61,870 nt of DNA from JADGQN01 sp035315185. GTDB taxonomy: Bacteria; Desulfobacterota; Syntrophorhabdia; Syntrophorhabdales; WCHB1-27. Within the stretch, counting starts at the first letter, position 1; every line of letters starts with the position of its first letter. Position numbers and translations under genes: made by a program. Location: contig DATFYE010000146.1 in the NCBI GenBank assembly GCA_035315185.1, forward strand, positions 1 through 61,870. The letters run 5' to 3'. This document shows, one piece after another, positions 33,467 through 42,153 of this stretch. The notes under the pieces were generated by a model. That model saw only the letters and a list, made by a program, of their open reading frames with translations. It searched no databases and was not told the origin of the DNA.

Positions 33467-33934
33467 TTACCTCCCACCGGCAGCGACTTTTATTGCTTCA
33501 ATGATCTTCACGTAGCCGGTACATCTGCACAGGTTTCCTGCTATGCTTTCTTTGATCTCCTCGTCTGTCGGACTCTTCTTCTCGTCGAGGAGCGCCTTGG
33601 CCGACATAATCATGCCCGGGGTGCAAAAGCCGCACTGGACAGCCCCATGGTCGACGAATGCCTTTTGCAGGGGATGGAGCTGCCCGTCAGACTGCGCCAG
33701 ACCTTCTATCGTAGTCACGCTCATTCCTTCTGCTTCGAGGACCGGTACGAGGCAGGCGTTGACTGCCTGGCCATCCATGATCACGGTGCAGGCACCACAC
33801 TCGCCGTATCCGCAGCCAAGCTTGGTGCCCGTTAACTCGAGCTTTTCACGGAGTAAATAGAGCAACGTCCACGTGGACTCAACCTCCACTTTCACCTTTT
33901 CACCATTCAACGTGAATTCCATCTCTCTTCTCAT
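33467..33934 (-). CDS. 2Fe-2S subunit of Mo hydroxylase
   Basis: 155 aa. N-terminal plant-type ferredoxin cluster CGYGECGACTV plus Cys in VNAC, and the C-terminal helical domain with CGFCTPGM and CRCTGY for the second cluster. AAGGAG precedes ATG 33934. It carries electrons from the Mo subunit to the FAD subunit. It is separated from the FAD-subunit gene by a family B palindrome and joined tightly to the Mo subunit gene. Confidence 0.92.
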   Translation of the reverse strand: MRREMEFTLNGEKVKVEVESTWTLLYLLREKLELTGTKLGCGYGECGACTVIMDGQAVNACLVPVLEAEGMSVTTIEGLAQSDGQLHPLQKAFVDHGAVQCGFCTPGMIMSAKALLDEKKSPTDEEIKESIAGNLCRCTGYVKIIEAIKVAAGGR

Positions 33935-33951
33935 GTCGACTCCTTGTTAGT

Positions 33952-34078
33952 TAGGGTCAAGGGGCATGGGTCACGGGTCACGGAGGACACATCTTTTTTC
34001 TTGTCACTGATCATTAGTCATTAATCTCGTCACTGGTGACTAGTTACTTGACCCTTGCCCCCTGACCCGTGACCCTGT
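33952..34078. repeat. paired inverted repeat of TGACCC units with nested TCACT units (family B)
   Basis: Left arm 33952-33983 (AGGGTCAAGGGGCATGGG and so on), right arm 34048-34077 (CTTGACCCTTGCCCCCTGA and so on). The loop holds a second, smaller near-palindrome of TCACTGATCATTAGTCATT / GTCACTGGTGACTAGTTAC type. Confidence 0.8.
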
Positions 34079-34083
34079 TCTTC

Positions 34084-35046
34084 TCACCACAGTCTTTCCG
34101 GGTAGACCACCTCGCCAGGCCGTACCACCCGCTCGATGGCCTTCATAATGCCCCTTTTGACGAGCACCTTCACCATTTCCCGCCTGTACCAGGCCTCTCC
34201 TCTCACGCTGTCCCTGGGTGAAGACTCGGATGCGGCAATCTCGCTTACCTCCGCAATAAGCTTTTCGGAGAGCACCTTTCCTTTGAGCGCTGCTTCGGTC
34301 TTCTTGGCCCTGATAGGTCGAGGTGCGACAACACCCATGGCAATGCGAGCATCTTCGCACCTGAGCTCTTCATCCTCAAAATAGCCGAGTATCTTCGATA
34401 TGGGCTCCATGGTACAGAGCGCGTCCCTGCACTTGACATCGTTGCGGTTAAGGGTGACCCTGACCGCAATGCCAATGATAGGGAGGTCCATAGCAGCCCG
34501 GCGCGTATGTTTTAAGTAGACTGATCCCGTGTTCTCCGTGAAGCGGCGAATTCTAAACTCCTTGAGGATCTCTCCTTTGTGCAAGACCGTCTTTCCCGGC
34601 CCCAGAAAGAACTCATCTATAGCGATTTCCCGCTCGCCGGCTGCGCTCACGAGCACCGCCTTAGCATCCAGGACCAGCAAGGGACATGCTGTGTCGGCTG
34701 AAGGAGCTGCGGTGCAGACATTTCCACCGATCGTTGCAACGTTCCGTATCTGGGTGGAGCCGAGGTTGCAGACCGCGTCATGAAGCGCTGAGAAGTGCTC
34801 CTGGATGAGCGGGTTATTCTGCAACTGCCGGTGAGTCACGCCGCCGCCAATGGTCGTCACATCGTTCTTCTTCAACTCGGCCACGTTGCGCAGCGAGATA
34901 AGTGCCTTCGGCTTCAGCTTCCTCTGTTCTATCTGCACCATTACATCAGTGCCCCCGGCTATATACATTGCTTCATTCTTGTATTGCGCCATCAGCTCAA
35001 GGGCTTCTTTCAGTGTGTCGGGCTTGTGGTAGTCGTAGTTAAGCAT
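34084..35046 (-). CDS. FAD-binding subunit of Mo hydroxylase
   Basis: 320 aa from ATG 35046, which has GAAGGAGGG upstream (the frame opens at 35070). Flavin motifs: MYIAGGTDVMVQ near residue 33 and IRNVATIGGNVCTAAPSAD near 105. No Cys-rich insertion is present, unlike the paralogue at 45915-46931, so it is of the ordinary xanthine-dehydrogenase/CO-dehydrogenase-medium-chain type. The last gene-internal RxxR segments are normal. Flanked on both sides by family B palindromes. Confidence 0.9.
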   Translation of the reverse strand: MLNYDYHKPDTLKEALELMAQYKNEAMYIAGGTDVMVQIEQRKLKPKALISLRNVAELKKNDVTTIGGGVTHRQLQNNPLIQEHFSALHDAVCNLGSTQIRNVATIGGNVCTAAPSADTACPLLVLDAKAVLVSAAGEREIAIDEFFLGPGKTVLHKGEILKEFRIRRFTENTGSVYLKHTRRAAMDLPIIGIAVRVTLNRNDVKCRDALCTMEPISKILGYFEDEELRCEDARIAMGVVAPRPIRAKKTEAALKGKVLSEKLIAEVSEIAASESSPRDSVRGEAWYRREMVKVLVKRGIMKAIERVVRPGEVVYPERLW

Positions 35047-35059
35047 TGTTCCCTCCTTC

Positions 35060-35170
35060 GTAAGGATCAAGGGTCAAGGGGCAGGGGGCAGGGGTCATGG
35101 GTAAACCAGGGCCTGACGCAGGCAGTCTAAATTTCTTTGACGTGACCCTTGACCCGTGACCCATGGCCCT
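35060..35170. repeat. paired inverted repeat of GGGTCA/TGACCC units (family B)
   Basis: Left arm about 35064-35101 (GGATCAAGGGTCAAGGGG...GGGGTCATGGG), right arm about 35141-35170 (GTGACCCTTGACCCGTGACC...). The right arm touches the stop codon of the PaaK-like gene. Confidence 0.75.
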
Positions 35171-36458
35171 ATTCTCTTTTGTCGAAAACGCGCTTCGTCT
35201 TCCTTTCCGACCTTGGCAAATCGCCGTGGCATACGATTTCACAGTTGCAGCTCACGAATATCTGGTTCTTTACGCCTTCCTCAACAGCCCTTCTCAACTC
35301 CTCATCCCTTGCCGGTAAGCAGTCGATGCCTCTTTCTACCTTAACGGTCATGTAGTCCTTGCCGTCAGGGCGCCGATCCAGGTGGATCTGGTATTCGCTC
35401 CCGACGCCTTCGACACGGGAGAGCACGTGATCGACCTGGCCCGGGTAGACATTCACCGCCCGGAAGATGAACATATCATCAGAGCGGCCCAGGAAGCGGT
35501 CGTGTCGCGGCAGGATTGAGCCGCACGGGCATTCGCCAGGGATAGCCCGTGTCAGGTCTCTCGTCCGGTAACGCACCAATGGTGCCGCCTCTTTTCTGAG
35601 CGTTGTGACCACCATTTCACCTATCTCACCGTCAGGTACGGGTTTAAGTGTGTCCGGGTCAAGAAACTCGACGATGTAGTAGTCAGCCCAGTAGTGGATA
35701 CCCGTGTGATGGACGCAGTCAAGACCTGTCCCCGGTCCATAAAGCTCGGTCATACCGGGTATGTCAAAGATGTGTTCCACGCCGAGCAGGTCCCGGATGC
35801 GAGCACGCATCGCATCGCTGCTCCTCTCCGAACCGAAGATCACCTTCTGGACGTTGATCTGGTTGCGTAAGCCTCGCTTCTCCACCTCCTCTGCCATCAG
35901 AAGCCCCATAGACGCAGTGCAGCAGAGGACCGTGGTCTGAAAATCGACCAGGAATTCGGTCTGCATGTCCAGATTACCCGGGCCGATCGGTATCGACATT
36001 GCGCCAAAGCGTTCGACCCCTGCCTGAAAACCGACCCCTGCAGTCCAGAGCCCATAGCCCACCGCTATCTGCACGCGGTCGAGCGCGGTCAAACCGGCCA
36101 TCTCATAACAGCGTGCAAAGAAGTTCGCCCAGTCATCTATATCCTTAGCAGAATACGCGAGTACCTTTCTCTTACCCGTGGTGCCGCTGGAAGCATGGAT
36201 CCTGACCACCTTCTCCATCGGCACACTGAGCAGCGGGAACGGATAGCCCGCCTTCAGGTCGTCCGCGGTGGTGAAAGGCAGACGCCTGATATCATCCAGA
36301 GTCCTGATCGTACCTGGTTTCACGCCTGCATCTTCGAACTTCCGCCGGTAAAAGGCTGATCCATTGTAAGCATGCTTCACCGTCCATTTGAGACCTTTCA
36401 ACTGGAGCGCGGAAAGCTCCTCTGTCGTCTTCACACTCGGCATAAATGTCTTTGGCAT
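35169..36458 (-). CDS. phenylacetate-CoA ligase-like adenylate-forming enzyme (PaaK family)
   Basis: 429 aa from ATG 36458 with GGGAGG upstream (frame open to 36491). Makes aryl- or acyl-CoA from acid, ATP and CoA. Seen: RIHASSGTTGKRKVLAYSAKD, the phosphate-binding loop, near residue 90; FGSERSSDAMR and DIPGMTELYGPG in the middle; RTRDLTRAIPGECPCGS and RSDDMFIFRAVNVYP near the C-terminal hinge. It would activate an aromatic acid for the downstream Mo hydroxylase or the HyuAB products. Confidence 0.88.
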   Translation of the reverse strand: MPKTFMPSVKTTEELSALQLKGLKWTVKHAYNGSAFYRRKFEDAGVKPGTIRTLDDIRRLPFTTADDLKAGYPFPLLSVPMEKVVRIHASSGTTGKRKVLAYSAKDIDDWANFFARCYEMAGLTALDRVQIAVGYGLWTAGVGFQAGVERFGAMSIPIGPGNLDMQTEFLVDFQTTVLCCTASMGLLMAEEVEKRGLRNQINVQKVIFGSERSSDAMRARIRDLLGVEHIFDIPGMTELYGPGTGLDCVHHTGIHYWADYYIVEFLDPDTLKPVPDGEIGEMVVTTLRKEAAPLVRYRTRDLTRAIPGECPCGSILPRHDRFLGRSDDMFIFRAVNVYPGQVDHVLSRVEGVGSEYQIHLDRRPDGKDYMTVKVERGIDCLPARDEELRRAVEEGVKNQIFVSCNCEIVCHGDLPRSERKTKRVFDKRE

Positions 36459-36476
36459 AAAACCTCCCGAATGATT

Positions 36477-36558
36477 AGGGTCAAGGGGCATGGGTCACGG
36501 GTCACGGAAAAAGTCTTCCTTGTTTTAACTTGACCCTTGCCCCTTGACCCTTGCCCCT
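36477..36558. repeat. paired inverted repeat of GGGTCA/TGACCC units (family B)
   Basis: Left arm 36477-36508 repeats AGGGTCAAGG-GGCATGG-GTCACGG; right arm 36530-36558 repeats CTTGACCCTTGCCC. The right arm runs into the hyuB reading frame and supplies its last residues. Confidence 0.8.
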
Positions 36559-38264
36559 CTTATTTTCTCAGTTTGCTCCACATCTACTTCATAGGTGTCG
36601 GGCGCTATCACAACCCCGTACTCTTCCGTCGCCTTCTCAATGCTTACATATCCCTCGATCACGTCCTGCTGCACCATCTCCGGCTCACGCTCGAACGCAA
36701 CTCCGTTGCCACCGCCGCCCGGGGCATCGATGGTCACCACATCGCCAGGCTTCAACTGGGTTAAGCCATACGCATTTCCGGGCACTCCGTTGACCAGAAA
36801 CTGAGCTTTTGAGCCTGATCTCCCGCCGAAGAGCCCTTCCGCGGGGTAGACGTATCTCCCAGCTTGTATCCCCAGATTAACGGGCGCCATGGGCGCGTAC
36901 TGATCGTCCGGTATCTTGAAAATCTCTCTCTTGCCGAGACCCCCTTTCATTCTGCCGGGTCCACCGGAATCAGTGAGGAGTTGCCTTTCTGCCACAATAA
37001 GAGGGGTGTCACTCTCGAATATCTCGACCGGCGTGTTAGCGCCGTTCGCGGGGAAAATATAGACGTAGTTGCCGTCGTTCGACGCACCTGCCCCCATGCC
37101 GCCCCCCCTGATAATAACCGAATGCCATGGTCTTGCGTCGCTTCTTTTCCCGTAAAAGACATTCATCGCAGCGGGCGTCGCACCCGATCCTGCAATCACC
37201 TTCCGAGGCGCGACACCGGAGAGTGCCCGATAAATTACCTCGGTCATGAAGTGGCCCACGCCCATGCGGGCAGCCACGGCAGCGGGAAACTTGCAGTTGA
37301 CAACGCTGCCCTCAGGCGCACTCAGCTTTATGGGCCGAGCGCAACCCTCATTGTTCGGAATGTCCGGCGCGAACATGCTCTTGACCGCCATGAATACATA
37401 GGCGTATGTAAAATTGAAAACTACGTTCCCGCCCCAGTTGACCTGACCGGAAGAGCCGGCAAGGTCTACGATGATATCGCTCCCCTTCACCTCGACCGCT
37501 GCCTGGACAACGATATCGTCACCTTTCATCTGCTCGATAATCGCTTTAGCCCGGTAGATACCGTCCGGTATCTTTTCTATCTCTTCCCTTATGCTTCTCT
37601 CAGTGAGGCTGATGACTTGGTCGGCCAGGTCGTCGAGATTTTCCAGATCACTCTCTTCGAGCATTTGCCGTATTTTCTCTGAGCAGACATGGTTCGCTGC
37701 TATTTGAGAACGGATGTCCCCGACGACCTCATCGGGCGTACGTACGTTCCACTTGATCATGTCCAGAACCGACTGGTTGAGGACCCCCTTGTCATAGAGC
37801 TTCACGAGCGGAATGAACAGGCCTTCTTCAAACACGTCATGATTATCCGAAGAGACACGGCCGCCGATATCCGAGTGATGAAACACGCAGGCGGTAAACG
37901 CCACGAGCCGCTCCTTGTAAAAAATCGGGCTCCATACACAGACATCATTCAGGTGACCTGCCAGGGCCCAGGGGTCATTCGTGATAAAGACGTCGCCGGG
38001 CTGGTAATGGTCCGAGGGAAAACCGGTGACGAGATTCTTCACTCCTATTGCCATGGCACCCGACTGGCCGGGGGTTGCGAAACTTCCCTGGGCCAGCTCC
38101 CGCCCCTTCCGGTCGGTGAACATACACGTGTAATCGTGGGCATCTCTGAGCAGGCTCGAAAACGCCGTACGGGCAACGCTCGAATCAGCCTCATCAACTA
38201 TAGAGATAAGCCTTCGCCATAGAATCTCCAGCGTGATCGGATCAAACGCACGTCCCATACTCAT
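36525..38264 (-). CDS. hyuB: hydantoinase B / oxoprolinase family subunit
   Basis: 579 aa. FDPITLEILWRRL at the start, FITNDPWALAGHLNDVCVW, GRVSSDNHD and RGGGMGAGASNDG are typical of HyuB, the beta subunit of N-methylhydantoinase or acetone/acetophenone-type carboxylases. The start overlaps the hyuA stop (ATGA, 38261-38264). The final residues RVKGQGSS are encoded by a family B repeat arm and are probably not part of the conserved fold. With hyuA it may perform an ATP-dependent hydrolysis or a carboxylation of a ketone, which would suit aromatic catabolism. Confidence 0.88.
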   Translation of the reverse strand: MSMGRAFDPITLEILWRRLISIVDEADSSVARTAFSSLLRDAHDYTCMFTDRKGRELAQGSFATPGQSGAMAIGVKNLVTGFPSDHYQPGDVFITNDPWALAGHLNDVCVWSPIFYKERLVAFTACVFHHSDIGGRVSSDNHDVFEEGLFIPLVKLYDKGVLNQSVLDMIKWNVRTPDEVVGDIRSQIAANHVCSEKIRQMLEESDLENLDDLADQVISLTERSIREEIEKIPDGIYRAKAIIEQMKGDDIVVQAAVEVKGSDIIVDLAGSSGQVNWGGNVVFNFTYAYVFMAVKSMFAPDIPNNEGCARPIKLSAPEGSVVNCKFPAAVAARMGVGHFMTEVIYRALSGVAPRKVIAGSGATPAAMNVFYGKRSDARPWHSVIIRGGGMGAGASNDGNYVYIFPANGANTPVEIFESDTPLIVAERQLLTDSGGPGRMKGGLGKREIFKIPDDQYAPMAPVNLGIQAGRYVYPAEGLFGGRSGSKAQFLVNGVPGNAYGLTQLKPGDVVTIDAPGGGGNGVAFEREPEMVQQDVIEGYVSIEKATEEYGVVIAPDTYEVDVEQTEKIRGARVKGQGSS

Positions 38265-40357
38265 GCCCCCTTCATATCAATCCACAGGAATCCAAACTCA
38301 TCTGTCGACGCATGAGCGTCCTCGCCAAGGATGAGGGTCGACTCCTTTTCCTCTATGATCGCCGGACCTGAAAACTGTGCCGTTGGAAAGAGTCTGTACC
38401 GATCGTACACGGTGTACGGAATGAATTCCCGGGCTATTGGCGAATAAGCCATGCGCTCTCCCTTGATCGCTGCATCGAGAGACCGCGTCTTTCCGCTGTT
38501 GAGCTTGGGCAGTTGCAGGAGGCGTTCAGGTAATGTGGCCCGAACCTTGAAATTGATGAATTCCGCTTCGGAGTCGGGATAGGTCCTGCCATAGAGTTTT
38601 TCATAGATATCGTCGAAGAAGCGCCGGATCTCCGCTTTCGTGAACTGCGTGAAATCACTGGCAGGCACAGGAACACTGACTTCCGATCCCTGCCCCACAA
38701 AACGCATGTCGAGAGATCGTTCGTACCGGATGACCTCATGCCCTGCTTCCTTCTTCAGTATCTTTGCCGCTTCTGCCTCCAGTTCCGTGAAGATATGCTC
38801 TATCTCATCAAAGGCAGCGTTGGTCAAGGGAACCTTGTGACTCCGGAGAAGATCAAACGCCCGGGGAGCGGTGAAGAAGCCGAGAGCTGAACCCACTCCT
38901 GCGTTCGGCGGCACAAGCAAGCGCGGTGAACCCAGTTTCTTGGCGAGGCCATACGCGTGAACCGGCCCTGCCCCTCCGAATGCAGCTATGGTAACAATCT
39001 TGGGATTTCCCGCTTTTTCAGCAATATGCGTCTTGGCTGCCGCTGCCATGGTCTCGTTGATCAGATCGTGTATGCCCCAGATGGCCTGGATGAAAGAGAC
39101 CCCGAGAGGCTTTGCGACTTTGTCTTCGACGCCGCGCCTTGCCCCCTCTTTGTCGAGCTTCATCTCGCCACCGAGAAAATAGTCCGGATCCAGGTAGCCA
39201 AGCAGAAGGTCTGCATCGGTCACACAGGGGTCAATACCTCCCCTCCCGTAACAGATAGGTCCCGGTGCTGCTCCCGAACTTTCCGGTCCGACGTGAAGCG
39301 TGCCCAGCTTGCTCACCTTCGCGATACTGCCGCCCCCCGCGCCGATCTCCATCAGGTCGACGACAGGCACCTGGATTGTGAGGCCGCTTCCCTTCATGAA
39401 CCTCTGGACACGCCCGACCTCGAAGGTCGGCACAACACCGGCAACCCCTTTCTGGATCAGGCACGACTTGGCTGTTGTGCCCCCCATGTCAAAACAGAAC
39501 ATCTCCGAGATATTGAAGTGCTTGCCATAGTATTGGCCTGCGATCACAGCCGCGGTCGGCCCTGACTCGATGATTCTGACCGGAAATTCGGCCGCGGTTT
39601 CAACAGAGGTAACACCGCCGCTCGAAAGCATGATAAAGAGCTTACCCTTGAATCCGACCGATGCGAGGCGGTCAGAAAGCTTCGAAAGATACCGTCCCGT
39701 GAGGGGCTTGACGTAAGCATTTGTCACGGTGGTGCTCGTTCTTTCGTACTCTTTTATCTGCGGCAATACGCGATATGAAATGGAGACGGAGACGTGAGGG
39801 GCTTCACGAGCGATGATCTCTTCGAACATCAGTTCGTGGGTCGGGTTCTCGAAGGAATTAATGAGGCAGACAGCGATGGATTCAACACCCATGATGAGCA
39901 GCTTACGGACCGCCTGTCGCGCTTCGTCCGGGTCTAAGGCCGCAATCACGCTTCCGTCACTCCGCACTCTTTCGTCCACTTCGATCCGGTATCTTCTGGG
40001 AATCAGGGGCCTTGGGAACTCCGCGAATATGTCATAGGGGGCATAACGAATCTCACGCCCTATCTCAAGGACATCCCTGAAGCCCTTGGTCGTGATGAGC
40101 CCGGTTTTGGCCCCTTTTCGCTCGATGATCGCGTTGATCACAAGGGTCGTTCCGTGTATCAGCTCATCAAGCTTCGCGACAAAGTCCGGAGTGCTCCTCT
40201 CCAGCACCCTGATGCCCTCTTCAACAGCGTCAGATGGGTCCTGCGGCGTGGTCAGACACTTGCCGGTCTTTATCTCCCCCGTCTGATCGTTAAGCAGGAC
40301 GAAATCCGTGAAGGTGCCACCTATGTCACAGCCAAGCCGGTAATAGTTGTCTGCCAT
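38261..40357 (-). CDS. hyuA: hydantoinase A / oxoprolinase family subunit
   Basis: 698 aa ATP-binding subunit. N-terminal DIGGTFTDFVLL is the phosphate-1 motif of the ASKHA-type nucleotide fold; IHGTTLVINAIIERKGAKTG and LSSGGVTSVETAAEFPVR are hallmark segments, with FDMGGTTAKSCLI as the second phosphate motif and AFGGAGPVHAYGLAKKLG near residue 450. TGGAGG precedes ATG 40357. Works with HyuB. Related Apc proteins carboxylate acetophenone, a possible analogue here given the neighbouring CoA ligase, but hydantoin-type hydrolysis cannot be ruled out. Confidence 0.9.
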   Translation of the reverse strand: MADNYYRLGCDIGGTFTDFVLLNDQTGEIKTGKCLTTPQDPSDAVEEGIRVLERSTPDFVAKLDELIHGTTLVINAIIERKGAKTGLITTKGFRDVLEIGREIRYAPYDIFAEFPRPLIPRRYRIEVDERVRSDGSVIAALDPDEARQAVRKLLIMGVESIAVCLINSFENPTHELMFEEIIAREAPHVSVSISYRVLPQIKEYERTSTTVTNAYVKPLTGRYLSKLSDRLASVGFKGKLFIMLSSGGVTSVETAAEFPVRIIESGPTAAVIAGQYYGKHFNISEMFCFDMGGTTAKSCLIQKGVAGVVPTFEVGRVQRFMKGSGLTIQVPVVDLMEIGAGGGSIAKVSKLGTLHVGPESSGAAPGPICYGRGGIDPCVTDADLLLGYLDPDYFLGGEMKLDKEGARRGVEDKVAKPLGVSFIQAIWGIHDLINETMAAAAKTHIAEKAGNPKIVTIAAFGGAGPVHAYGLAKKLGSPRLLVPPNAGVGSALGFFTAPRAFDLLRSHKVPLTNAAFDEIEHIFTELEAEAAKILKKEAGHEVIRYERSLDMRFVGQGSEVSVPVPASDFTQFTKAEIRRFFDDIYEKLYGRTYPDSEAEFINFKVRATLPERLLQLPKLNSGKTRSLDAAIKGERMAYSPIAREFIPYTVYDRYRLFPTAQFSGPAIIEEKESTLILGEDAHASTDEFGFLWIDMKGA

Positions 40358-40409
40358 CTAGTCCTCCAGACCCAACCCTCAAGAAGTCAGAAACCCGGCA
40401 AGCATTCCA

Positions 40410-40472
40410 GTTAGTGAATCAATACTGCTCGGCTTTTCACTGAACACCGATAACTGATCACTAAACACTGTC
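40410..40472. repeat. inverted repeat of TCACTGA/TTAGTGA near-repeats (family E)
   Basis: Units CCAGTTAGTGAATCA (about 40408-40422) and TCACTGAACACCGATAACTG, ATCACTAAACACTG (about 40437-40470) can pair. Located between fixX and hyuA on the minus strand. Confidence 0.5.
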
Positions 40473-40473
40473 T

Positions 40474-40749
40474 CTACCCGTATCTATACTGCACTCCGTA
40501 CTCACCCCTGGGATACTCCCAACTCACGGACCCATAGATACAGGCAATCTTGCAGGTACCACATTCAAGGCAGCCCGCATACTCTACAACCATTTCCCCT
40601 GTTTCTTCGCTCAACGAATACAGGTGTCCGGGGCACGCGTAAATGCAGAAACGCTCCCGACACTCCTTGCAAACGTCCTGTTTGAGCTTTATATGGCTCT
40701 CTTTGTCGTTCTTGATCGCGTTGCACGCAATCTTCTCTTCTATTTTCAT
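40474..40749 (-). CDS. fixX: ferredoxin-like protein FixX
   Basis: 91 aa from ATG 40749 (a TTG at 40770 is possible). Small partner of the electron-transferring-flavoprotein:quinone oxidoreductase FixC. Cys pattern CKECRERFCIYACPGH and CLECGTCKIACIYG matches FixX, whose cluster passes electrons onward from ETF. GGGAGA lies upstream at a rather long spacing. It stands last in the minus-strand order fixA-fixB-fixC-fixX, 105 nt after fixC, with a repeat between. Confidence 0.88.
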   Translation of the reverse strand: MKIEEKIACNAIKNDKESHIKLKQDVCKECRERFCIYACPGHLYSLSEETGEMVVEYAGCLECGTCKIACIYGSVSWEYPRGEYGVQYRYG

Positions 40750-40765
40750 TGTCTCAATTTTTTCT

Positions 40766-40848
40766 CCCAACCTGAACCTGTTTTATCTCTTCGCCTTGAA
40801 TTAGGCTTATTCTCAACCTTAACCTCAACCTGCTTTATCTTTTACCTG
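40766..40848. repeat. AACCT/TTATCT near-repeats (family F)
   Basis: CCAACCTGAACCTGTTTTATCT and CTCAACCTTAACCTCAACCT-GCTTTATCTTTTACCTG follow each other, direct rather than inverted. A related stretch CCTAACCTTAACCTCAACCTT occurs at about 16851-16871. Confidence 0.5.
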
Positions 40849-40854
40849 TCTTAA

Positions 40855-42150
40855 CTAAAGCTTCCTCAAGCTCCAGAAGTCTTTCATGCCCTCCCAGTTC
40901 AGGATGTACTCCTTTGCAACAGCCCGAGCACTCTTGTAGAGCCCTTTCCTGGGTGTACCGGACACGGTGAACAAAACCTTGAAGAGGCTCGACAGAAACT
41001 TGGGATAAACCGTGAAAAGGCGCGGGTTCTCAAGCACCTCCTTTGAATGGCGGAAGGTTTCCATATCGCGGAGCACAAAGCTCGCACGCAGTCTTCTCTC
41101 GTACTCGGCCAAAAACTCTTTTGACACATCCCCTTTGTTGAGGGCTTCAACAGCAACGTCGGCCGCAATCACGCCTGATGCTATGGCAAATTCCATCCCC
41201 CTTACCGTGATTCCCATGTTGAGCGCAAATCCTGCTGCGTCTCCGGCTACGAGCATGCCTGCCGTGTAAAGCCTTGAGATACCGCTGATACCTGCCTCCG
41301 AAATAATGTGGGCAGCGTACTCTTTCAGCTCGCCGCCTCGTATCCATCGGGCCACGTCAGGCCTCGCCTTGAAATCATCCATTAAACGGTATGCCTCTAT
41401 CTGAGGGCGTTTACGCATAAGCGCATCGATGCCCACCACAATCCCGAGAGAAAGTGTGTCTCGGTTCGTGTAGAGAAACCCTCCGCCGAACATGCCTTTT
41501 GTCACGGCGCCGACAAACAGGTTGGCAGCCCCTTCGCCCGCATCGAGTCCAAAGCGTTCTTCAATGGATTTTTCATCGAGCTTGTGCACTTCTTTTATGG
41601 CAAGGGCATAATTCACAGGCTTCAGCGGCTCGCGGAGGCCCGCCTTCTCAGCCACGAAGGAAAGCGCCCCGTCCGCGGCAATTACTATGTGTGCCCCGAT
41701 CTCCTCGCCGGCCGCCTTGACCCCTGCTACCCGGCCATCTTCCCAGAGCAGATCATCCACCCGTCTATTGGGAATTACAAAACCACCTTTCTCAGCAACC
41801 TTTTCCGAAAACCACTGATCAAACCTCGCCCGCAGCACGGTATAGCTCATGTGAGGTTGTTTGCGCCAGGCATCCTGGCTATACTCAAGATGGACCGAAC
41901 TTTCCTCGTCGAGTACCGTGATCATCTCCTTGACCACGTGACGCTCGAACGGGGCGTCATCAACAATGGAAGGAAGAAGTGCCCTGAGCGGTTCGACGTA
42001 GATGCGCCCGCCGGTCACATTCTTGCTTCCCGGCGTATCGCCGCGCTCAAGCAGAAGGACCTGCTTGCCGGCCTCCGCCAGCCGGTATGCGGCTGCCAGC
42101 CCTGCAAGGCCTCCTCCAACGATCACAGCATCAAGCTTCTCATCAGCCAC
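40855..42150 (-). CDS. fixC: ETF:quinone oxidoreductase-like flavoprotein FixC
   Basis: 431 aa FAD protein. The dinucleotide fold GGGLAGLAAAYRLAEAG is at residue 12, with EKxNVTGG-like GSKNVTGGRIYVEPL following; GDAAGFALNMGITVRGMEFA is the second flavin motif near 290. It is GTG-started, 3 nt after fixB. It receives electrons from FixAB and hands them to quinone or, in bifurcating Fix systems, helps split electron pairs between quinone and ferredoxin. Which mode operates here cannot be told from this window. Confidence 0.9.
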   Translation of the reverse strand: MADEKLDAVIVGGGLAGLAAAYRLAEAGKQVLLLERGDTPGSKNVTGGRIYVEPLRALLPSIVDDAPFERHVVKEMITVLDEESSVHLEYSQDAWRKQPHMSYTVLRARFDQWFSEKVAEKGGFVIPNRRVDDLLWEDGRVAGVKAAGEEIGAHIVIAADGALSFVAEKAGLREPLKPVNYALAIKEVHKLDEKSIEERFGLDAGEGAANLFVGAVTKGMFGGGFLYTNRDTLSLGIVVGIDALMRKRPQIEAYRLMDDFKARPDVARWIRGGELKEYAAHIISEAGISGISRLYTAGMLVAGDAAGFALNMGITVRGMEFAIASGVIAADVAVEALNKGDVSKEFLAEYERRLRASFVLRDMETFRHSKEVLENPRLFTVYPKFLSSLFKVLFTVSGTPRKGLYKSARAVAKEYILNWEGMKDFWSLRKL

Positions 42151-42153
42151 CGG

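Noticed and set aside
33952..34078. CRISPR-like array from regular TGACCC units
   Set aside because: Units are 7-9 nt, degenerate and contiguous with no spacers; they form inverted repeats.
36864..37682. 272-codon plus-strand open frame
   Set aside because: Antisense to hyuB.
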